Assembly: GCF_011078175.1 (NCBI RefSeq)
Contig: NZ_JAALCJ010000006.1
Span: 279,222-343,221, forward strand
Source of the DNA: Enterobacter cloacae
GTDB lineage: Bacteria > Pseudomonadota > Gammaproteobacteria > Enterobacterales > Enterobacteriaceae
Reading direction: 5' to 3'
Length of the DNA: 64,000 nucleotides
The notes under the pieces were generated by a model, which did not search any database, was not told where the DNA came from, and saw nothing but the letters and a program-made list of their open reading frames with translations. The position numbers were made by a program, and so were the translations under genes. Below, piece after piece: positions 59,509-64,000 of this stretch (position 1 is the first letter of the stretch; every line of letters starts with the position of its first letter).

Positions 59509-60090
59509 ATGAGCAATATTCTGATTATCAACGGCGCGAAAGAATTTGCGCACTCTAAAGGCCAGCTCAATGACACCCTGACCGAGGTCGCGGATGGTTT
59601 CCTGCGCGACGCCGGACATGATGTTAAGGTCGTGCGCGCGGACAGCGATTACGACGTGAAGGCCGAAGTGCAGAACTTCCTGTGGGCCGACGTGGTTATC
59701 TGGCAGATGCCGGGCTGGTGGATGGGCGCACCGTGGACCGTGAAAAAATACATGGACGATGTGTTTACCGAAGGTCACGGTTCGCTGTATGCCAGCGACG
59801 GCCGCACCCGCTCAGACGCGTCTAAAAAATACGGTTCCGGCGGCCTGATTCAGGGCAAGAAATACATGCTCTCCCTGACCTGGAATGCCCCGCTTGAAGC
59901 GTTCACTGAGCAAGATCAGTTCTTCGAAGGCGTGGGCGTAGACGGCGCGTATCTGCCGTTCCACAAGGCGAATCAGTTCCTGGGTATGGAGCCGCTGCCG
60001 ACCTTTATCGTCAACGACGTAATTAAAATGCCGGACGTCCCGCGCTATATCGCAGAATATCGCAAGCATCTCGCGGAAATTTTTGCTTAA
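59509..60090 (+). CDS. mdaB: NADPH:quinone oxidoreductase MdaB
   Basis: 193 residues, as in E. coli. Flavodoxin-like fold of the NQO family: ILIINGAKEF phosphate-binding start, WADVVIWQMPGWWMGAPWTVKKYMDDVF, and LTWNAPLEAF. FAD-dependent two-electron reduction of quinones, protecting against redox cycling. ygiN follows after 30 bases. Confidence 0.96.
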   Translation: MSNILIINGAKEFAHSKGQLNDTLTEVADGFLRDAGHDVKVVRADSDYDVKAEVQNFLWADVVIWQMPGWWMGAPWTVKKYMDDVFTEGHGSLYASDGRTRSDASKKYGSGGLIQGKKYMLSLTWNAPLEAFTEQDQFFEGVGVDGAYLPFHKANQFLGMEPLPTFIVNDVIKMPDVPRYIAEYRKHLAEIFA

Positions 60091-60120
60091 CTGGTAGCCT
60101 GGAATTAGAAGGAGTTAATT

Positions 60121-60435
60121 ATGCTTACCGTTATTGCTGAAATCCGTACGCGTCCTGGCCAACATCACCGCCAGGCGGTACTGGATGAGTTCGCGAAGAT
60201 CATCCCCACCGTACTGAAAGAAGAAGGCTGCCACGGCTACGCGCCGATGGTGGACGCCGCCACCAGCGCAAGCTTCCAGGCGACCGCGCCAGACTCAATC
60301 ATCATGGTTGAGCAGTGGGAAACCGTCGCACACCTTGAAGCGCATTTGCAGACTGCGCATATGAAAGCGTGGAGCGACGCGGTGAAAGGGGACGTTCTGG
60401 AAACCCACATCCGTATTCTGGAACAAGGGGTTTAA
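60121..60435 (+). CDS. ygiN: Quinol monooxygenase YgiN
   Basis: 104 residues, dimeric ferredoxin-like ABM fold. MLTVIAEIRTRPGQHHRQAVLDEFAKIIPTVLKEEGCHGY and IIMVEQWETVAHLEAHLQTAHM are family signatures. With MdaB it forms a menadione/menadiol redox cycle in E. coli. AAGGAG lies seven bases upstream. Confidence 0.95.
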   Translation: MLTVIAEIRTRPGQHHRQAVLDEFAKIIPTVLKEEGCHGYAPMVDAATSASFQATAPDSIIMVEQWETVAHLEAHLQTAHMKAWSDAVKGDVLETHIRILEQGV

Positions 60436-60439
60436 GTTT

Positions 60440-60473
60440 CCCCTCACCCCAACCCTCTCCCCAAGGGAGAGGG
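60440..60473. repeat. CCCTCACCC-type intergenic repeat, copy 7 (half element)
   Basis: CCCCTCACCCCAA followed by CCCTCTCCCCAAGGGAGAGGG hairpin arms, four bases after the ygiN stop. Confidence 0.75.
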
Positions 60474-60486
60474 AGAACAGCGCCAG

Positions 60487-60520
60487 GCCCGGTAAGCGTT
60501 AACGTCACCGGGCTTTTTTT
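60487..60520 (+). terminator. REP-derived terminator after mdaB-ygiN
   Basis: GCCCGGTAAGCGTTAACG with TCACCGGGC forms a REP-like hairpin (outer stem GCCCGGT / ACCGGGC, inner AACG/CGTT pairing) followed by seven T. The REP unit itself serves as the rho-independent terminator here. Confidence 0.75.
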
Positions 60521-60579
60521 ATCACCTTAACACTCAACTGCTATGCTTATTCTGACTTCATGTTTAACAGGAGGATGGA

Positions 60580-61020
60580 ATGGGACTTTTTAACTTCGTA
60601 AAAGAAGCAGGCGAAAAGCTGTGGGATAACCTGACCGATCATAAGGGTCAGAGCGATAAAATCACCGAGCACCTCAAGAAACTCAACATTCCCGGTTCCG
60701 ATAAGGTTCAGGTTAACGTCACCGATGGCAAGGCCAGCGTAACGGGCGACGGGCTAACGCAGGAGCAGAAAGAAAAAATCCAGGTCGCCGTCGGCAACAT
60801 CGCTGGCGTCAGCGAAGTGGAAAACAATATCACCGCGACAGACGCTAAAGATGAAGCCACCTACTATACGGTGAAATCCGGCGATACCCTGAGCGCCATC
60901 TCTAAAACCGTGTACGGCGATGCCAACCAGTACAACAAGATTTTTGAGGCTAACCGCCCAATGCTCTCCAGCCCGGATAAAATCTATCCCGGCCAGACGC
61001 TGCGTATTCCTAAGGCATAA
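60580..61020 (+). CDS. BON-LysM protein resembling the potassium-binding protein Kbp (YgaU)
   Basis: 146 residues; E. coli Kbp has 149. N-terminal [18 protein letters not shown], a BON domain (about 25-85; [25 protein letters not shown]) and a LysM domain (about 94-145; [31 protein letters not shown]). Kbp is a cytoplasmic K+ sensor. E. coli kbp is at another locus, so this is probably a second copy. AGGAGG precedes the start. Confidence 0.85.
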   Translation: MGLFNFVKEAGEKLWDNLTDHKGQSDKITEHLKKLNIPGSDKVQVNVTDGKASVTGDGLTQEQKEKIQVAVGNIAGVSEVENNITATDAKDEATYYTVKSGDTLSAISKTVYGDANQYNKIFEANRPMLSSPDKIYPGQTLRIPKA

Positions 61021-61059
61021 CGTCTGAGGCTATTGGTTCACGTCGCGCAGAGGAACAGC

Positions 61060-61587
61060 ATGAAAATCGCTTGTCTTGGCTGGGGCTCGTTAATCTGGAA
61101 AAGCGGCGCGCTACCGGTAGCCGGTGAGTGGCAAACCGACGGGCCATCACTGCCCGTCGAGTTCTGCCGCGTCAGCGATGGCGGCGAACTGGCGACCGCC
61201 ATCTGCATGAACGCGCCCGCCCTGCCTGTGCTTTGGGTATGGCTGAATGCGACTTCGCTGAGCGTGGCCACTCAGGCCCTGCGCGAGCGGGAGGCCATTC
61301 CTGACGATCGTTGCGATGGTATCGGCTCGCTGCTGATAGCCGGACGCAACATGGGAGCGATCTCGACATGGGCGAGGGAGAGAGGAATTGAGGCGCTCAT
61401 CTGGACCGGGCTTCCGCCGAGAAGCGCGTCGCAGGAAGGCAGGGTTCCTGCCGTGGACGAGGCCATCGCTTATCTCGACAGCCTCAGCGGACAGACCCGC
61501 AGCCATGCGCGGGACTATATTTGCCGCGTGCCTGCCCAGCTTGATACGCCCTACCGGCGCGCCATTAAAGAGGTGCTTGGGTGGTGA
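61060..61587 (+). CDS. Gamma-glutamylcyclotransferase-like protein
   Basis: 175 residues from ATG 61060 (AGAGGA six bases upstream). The start KIACLGWGSLIW resembles the YGSL/GxxS substrate-binding start of the GGCT fold, and an Ala/Glu-rich segment IPAVDEAIAYLDSL occurs later. No signal or membrane helix. Enzymatic activity cannot be asserted; a typical GGCT catalytic Glu is not obvious. E. coli lacks it here. Convergent with the GH88 gene, 12 bases away. Confidence 0.6.
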   Translation: MKIACLGWGSLIWKSGALPVAGEWQTDGPSLPVEFCRVSDGGELATAICMNAPALPVLWVWLNATSLSVATQALREREAIPDDRCDGIGSLLIAGRNMGAISTWARERGIEALIWTGLPPRSASQEGRVPAVDEAIAYLDSLSGQTRSHARDYICRVPAQLDTPYRRAIKEVLGW

Positions 61588-61599
61588 TACCGCTGCCCG

Positions 61600-62787
61600 T
61601 TACCAGTACAGTTTCCAGCTCTGCGTAAAACGCACCAGCGCCTCAACGTAGAAATAATCGCCCCAGCTCGCGCACTCATCCACGCCTTTATTGCTCGCCA
61701 GGTGATACACCGAGTGCTTAAGCAGCCCGTTGCCCTTCTCTTCTTTGCCCATCAGATAGTGCTTTGTCAGGGAGGACATAATCCCTTTCGCCCATTCGAG
61801 GTAACGTTCGCGATCCGGATCTGTGACCGGCAGATGTTTCACCAGCTCCAGCAGCCCGCACACCGCGATTGCCGCCGAGGAAGAATCACGCAGTGCGTCG
61901 GTACCCACCAGCGCCAGATCCCAGTGGCACACGTAGTCTTCCGGCAGGCGATTGAGGAAGTAGTTCGCCAGCCGTTTCGACAGGGCAATCATCGTTTCAT
62001 CGCCGGTATAGATATAGCTCAGCAGGAAGCCGTAAATCCCCCACGCCTGCCCGCGCGACCAGCAGGAGTCGTCGGCATATCCCTGCTGGGTGTTGCCGTA
62101 GCGCGGCGCGCCGGTTACCACATCCATATAGTAGGTGTGGAAGGTGGAGGCATCGTCACGAATGAGGTACGTCGCGGCCTGCATGACGTGCGCTTTTGCG
62201 GCGTCGGCAAAGCGCGGATCGCCCGTCTGCTCCGTTGCCCAGTAGAGCAGCGGCAGGTTCATGTTGCAGTCGATGATCATCCGCCCGGCCTGCTCCGGAT
62301 CGGAGAGATCGCCCCACGCCTGGATGATTTTCGCCTTCTCGTGGAAGCGTTCCAGCAGGGCTTCCGCCGCCAGCAGCGAGAAGCCGCGCGCCTCGCGGTT
62401 TCCGGTCAGCCGCCACGCGGCTACGCAGGAGAGCGTGTAGAGGAAGCCTAAATCGTGGGTGTTGGTGTCATTGCGCCCGGCGATGCGCAGGCCAAACGAG
62501 CGCACGTGTTTTTCCGCCATTACGCGGAATTTTTCCTCGCCGCTCATCTCCCACGCCAGCCACAGCTGCCCGGTCCAGAAGCTGGTGGTCCACTCCACGT
62601 TGTCAGTCAGCGGATAAAAACCGTTCCGGCAGGTTTCCGCCGGGAATTTGTCGCCGAACTCCGTTAAATGACGGCTAATCAGGTCGAGAACGTGGCCGCG
62701 CGCCGAATTCAGTTCATCGCTGAATGCGCGGGAGTCAACGGGCGCAGCGATAACAGGCAGACGTTCTTCTTTGATACGACTTAACAT
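61600..62787 (-). CDS. Glycoside hydrolase family 88 unsaturated glucuronyl/rhamnogalacturonyl hydrolase
   Basis: 395 residues. An alpha/alpha-barrel with the two family aspartates: Asp112 (NTHDLGFLYTLS) and Asp173 (RMIIDCNMNLPLLYWA). Their 61-residue spacing equals that of Asp88 and Asp149 in Bacillus UGL. It would hydrate the 4,5-double bond of unsaturated uronic acid disaccharides left by polysaccharide lyases. No signal peptide, so cytoplasmic; the co-oriented symporter 28 bases upstream presumably supplies the substrate. Confidence 0.9.
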   Translation of the reverse strand: MLSRIKEERLPVIAAPVDSRAFSDELNSARGHVLDLISRHLTEFGDKFPAETCRNGFYPLTDNVEWTTSFWTGQLWLAWEMSGEEKFRVMAEKHVRSFGLRIAGRNDTNTHDLGFLYTLSCVAAWRLTGNREARGFSLLAAEALLERFHEKAKIIQAWGDLSDPEQAGRMIIDCNMNLPLLYWATEQTGDPRFADAAKAHVMQAATYLIRDDASTFHTYYMDVVTGAPRYGNTQQGYADDSCWSRGQAWGIYGFLLSYIYTGDETMIALSKRLANYFLNRLPEDYVCHWDLALVGTDALRDSSSAAIAVCGLLELVKHLPVTDPDRERYLEWAKGIMSSLTKHYLMGKEEKGNGLLKHSVYHLASNKGVDECASWGDYFYVEALVRFTQSWKLYW

Positions 62788-62815
62788 ATTTCGGTTCCTT
62801 CTTTGACGGCGTAAA

Positions 62816-63919
62816 TTATCGTGTTGACGTTTCTGCTACGTTCAGCGCCCGAGACCCGCGCCATTTGCTCTGGCAGGCGGATAACGTAAAAGCTGAAATA
62901 AGGGTAAAGGTCAGCGCCGTTGCGCCCATGATGATATAGGTGTGCTCAAAGCCAATACGGTCATACATATAGCCGGCAGGGGAAGAGACCACCACGTTGC
63001 CCACGTAGAGCATCGCCTGGTAGCCGAGTAAATACATGGTGGCATTGACGCGCTTGTCGAAATGCTCGGCGATATATTTAAATACCGACACCAGCAGGAG
63101 ACAAATTTCCAGACCGTACAGCGGCTTAAGCACTGAAATTAACAGGTGTGAATCACACATGCCGGAAATAATCAGACGCGCCCCGACCACCAGCCCGACA
63201 ATTAACAGACCGCGCTTGGCGCCAATAACGTTCACAAACAGCGGGACCACCATATACATGACAAATTCCATGCCCGACTGTACGGTTCCGAGATAGCCGA
63301 ATACGGCGTTGCCCTCATGAATATCATCGAAGAAGGTGACGAAATAGCGCGAGAACTGCTGCTCGGCGATAAACATCATCCATGCCACGCCCGCCACGTA
63401 CAGGCAGAAGGCCCAGAATTTGCGGTTACGCAGCAGCGCGTAAACGTCTGACGGGGCGATTTTCTCTTTCGTCAGCACCTCGCCTGCGTGTTCGGAGTTA
63501 GTGTTCACTTTCAGGCTCAGCAGGACAATCAGCATCACCACCGACGCCACGCTGCCGAGAATAAAGTTATACGCCGGTGAGAGGTTGAACAGCAGGCCGG
63601 AGAAAGAGGACGCCACCGCCCAGCCGAGCGATCCCCACATACGTATCTGCCCGAACTCCATGCCGTTTAAGCGGCTAAAGCGGTCAGAATACGATTCACA
63701 CGCCGCCACGCCCGCGTACCAGGCAAAGCTTAAATAGAGCGCACCGATAATAATCCCCAGCAGGGTATTAGACATTAACAGCGGCTGGTAAACATAAATA
63801 AAGAATGGCGCCATCAGGGCCGACATGATCACCACAAAATAGAGCAGATATTTGCTCATGCCGATCTTATCGAGAATATAGCCGTAGATCGGCTTGAGAA
63901 TAACGGAATCTATGGTCAC
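62816..63919 (-). CDS. LacY-type oligosaccharide:proton symporter, 5' end doubtful
   Basis: 367 residues from GTG 63919; the frame extends upstream only to a TAG at 63970-63968. Helices and loops fit the oligosaccharide:H+ symporter family: KPIYGYILDKIGMSKYLLYF early, FSRLNGMEFGQIRMWGSLGWA, EQQFSRYF and MYLLGYQAMLYVGNVVVSSPAGYMYDRIG. Family members have about 420 residues. The first helix (about 40-50 residues) is missing, and the bases before 63919 code for no hydrophobic segment in any frame. It may be truncated or rearranged. Operon with the GH88 gene. Confidence 0.75.
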   Translation of the reverse strand: MTIDSVILKPIYGYILDKIGMSKYLLYFVVIMSALMAPFFIYVYQPLLMSNTLLGIIIGALYLSFAWYAGVAACESYSDRFSRLNGMEFGQIRMWGSLGWAVASSFSGLLFNLSPAYNFILGSVASVVMLIVLLSLKVNTNSEHAGEVLTKEKIAPSDVYALLRNRKFWAFCLYVAGVAWMMFIAEQQFSRYFVTFFDDIHEGNAVFGYLGTVQSGMEFVMYMVVPLFVNVIGAKRGLLIVGLVVGARLIISGMCDSHLLISVLKPLYGLEICLLLVSVFKYIAEHFDKRVNATMYLLGYQAMLYVGNVVVSSPAGYMYDRIGFEHTYIIMGATALTFTLISAFTLSACQSKWRGSRALNVAETSTR

Positions 63920-64000
63920 TCCCGTTTTTGCAACACCGATTTTGACGACAAGTTGGCTTGCTTGAATCTATCCGGCGTCTGAATGGGATTTTATTCCCGC

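Overview
The window is chromosomal DNA of a gamma-proteobacterium of the family Enterobacteriaceae. Gene content, protein lengths and order (speB-speA-yqgB-metK-galP-sprT-endA-rsmE-gshB-yqgE-yqgF-yggR-yggSTU-rdgB-hemW, then trmB-mutY-yggX-mltC-nupG-speC-yqgA-tRNA-Phe, then gss-yghU, exbBD-metC-yghB-yqhC-yqhD-dkgA-ygiQ-ftsP-plsC-parC-ygiW-qseBC-mdaB-ygiN) match the 63 to 68 min region of Escherichia coli K-12. Insertions, losses and a REP-like repeat family point to an Enterobacter or Lelliottia type genome rather than Escherichia. The genus is inferred from recall, not from a search.

Layout. 1-8243 is an accessory aromatic-catabolism island. A minus-strand operon encodes a Rieske ferredoxin, a 102-residue protein of unknown role, a Rieske oxygenase, a short-chain dehydrogenase, an IclR-type regulator, an extradiol-type (VOC) dioxygenase broken by an in-frame amber codon, a ferredoxin reductase and an MFS carrier that runs off the left edge. 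A second MFS gene is divergent. The control region between them holds three copies of a 16-bp inverted repeat. 8247-23623 is core: polyamine synthesis, S-adenosylmethionine synthesis, galactose uptake, glutathione synthesis and housekeeping. 23680-24081 is a small insert, a DUF559 gene whose stop codon lies in a repeat. 24100-33492 is core and ends with tRNA-Phe. 33535-42994 mixes core genes (gss, yghU, yghZ, yqhA) with accessory ones (DUF817, a FucR-like regulator, a chemotaxis receptor and three AT-rich unknown genes). 43075-60435 is core. 60580-63919 is accessory: a Kbp paralogue, a GGCT-like gene, and a GH88 hydrolase with a LacY-type symporter whose 5' end looks damaged.

How the genes work together. 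The polyamine genes converge: SpeA and SpeB make putrescine from arginine, SpeC makes it from ornithine, MetK supplies S-adenosylmethionine, GshB makes glutathione, and Gss joins glutathione to spermidine. YqhC-YqhD-DkgA with YghZ form an aldehyde and methylglyoxal detoxification set. YgiW-QseBC-MdaB-YgiN form an envelope signalling and quinone redox block. Seven copies of a CCCTCACCC-type repeat and seven REP-like elements occupy gene ends. I saw no rRNA, CRISPR array, complete insertion sequence or prophage.
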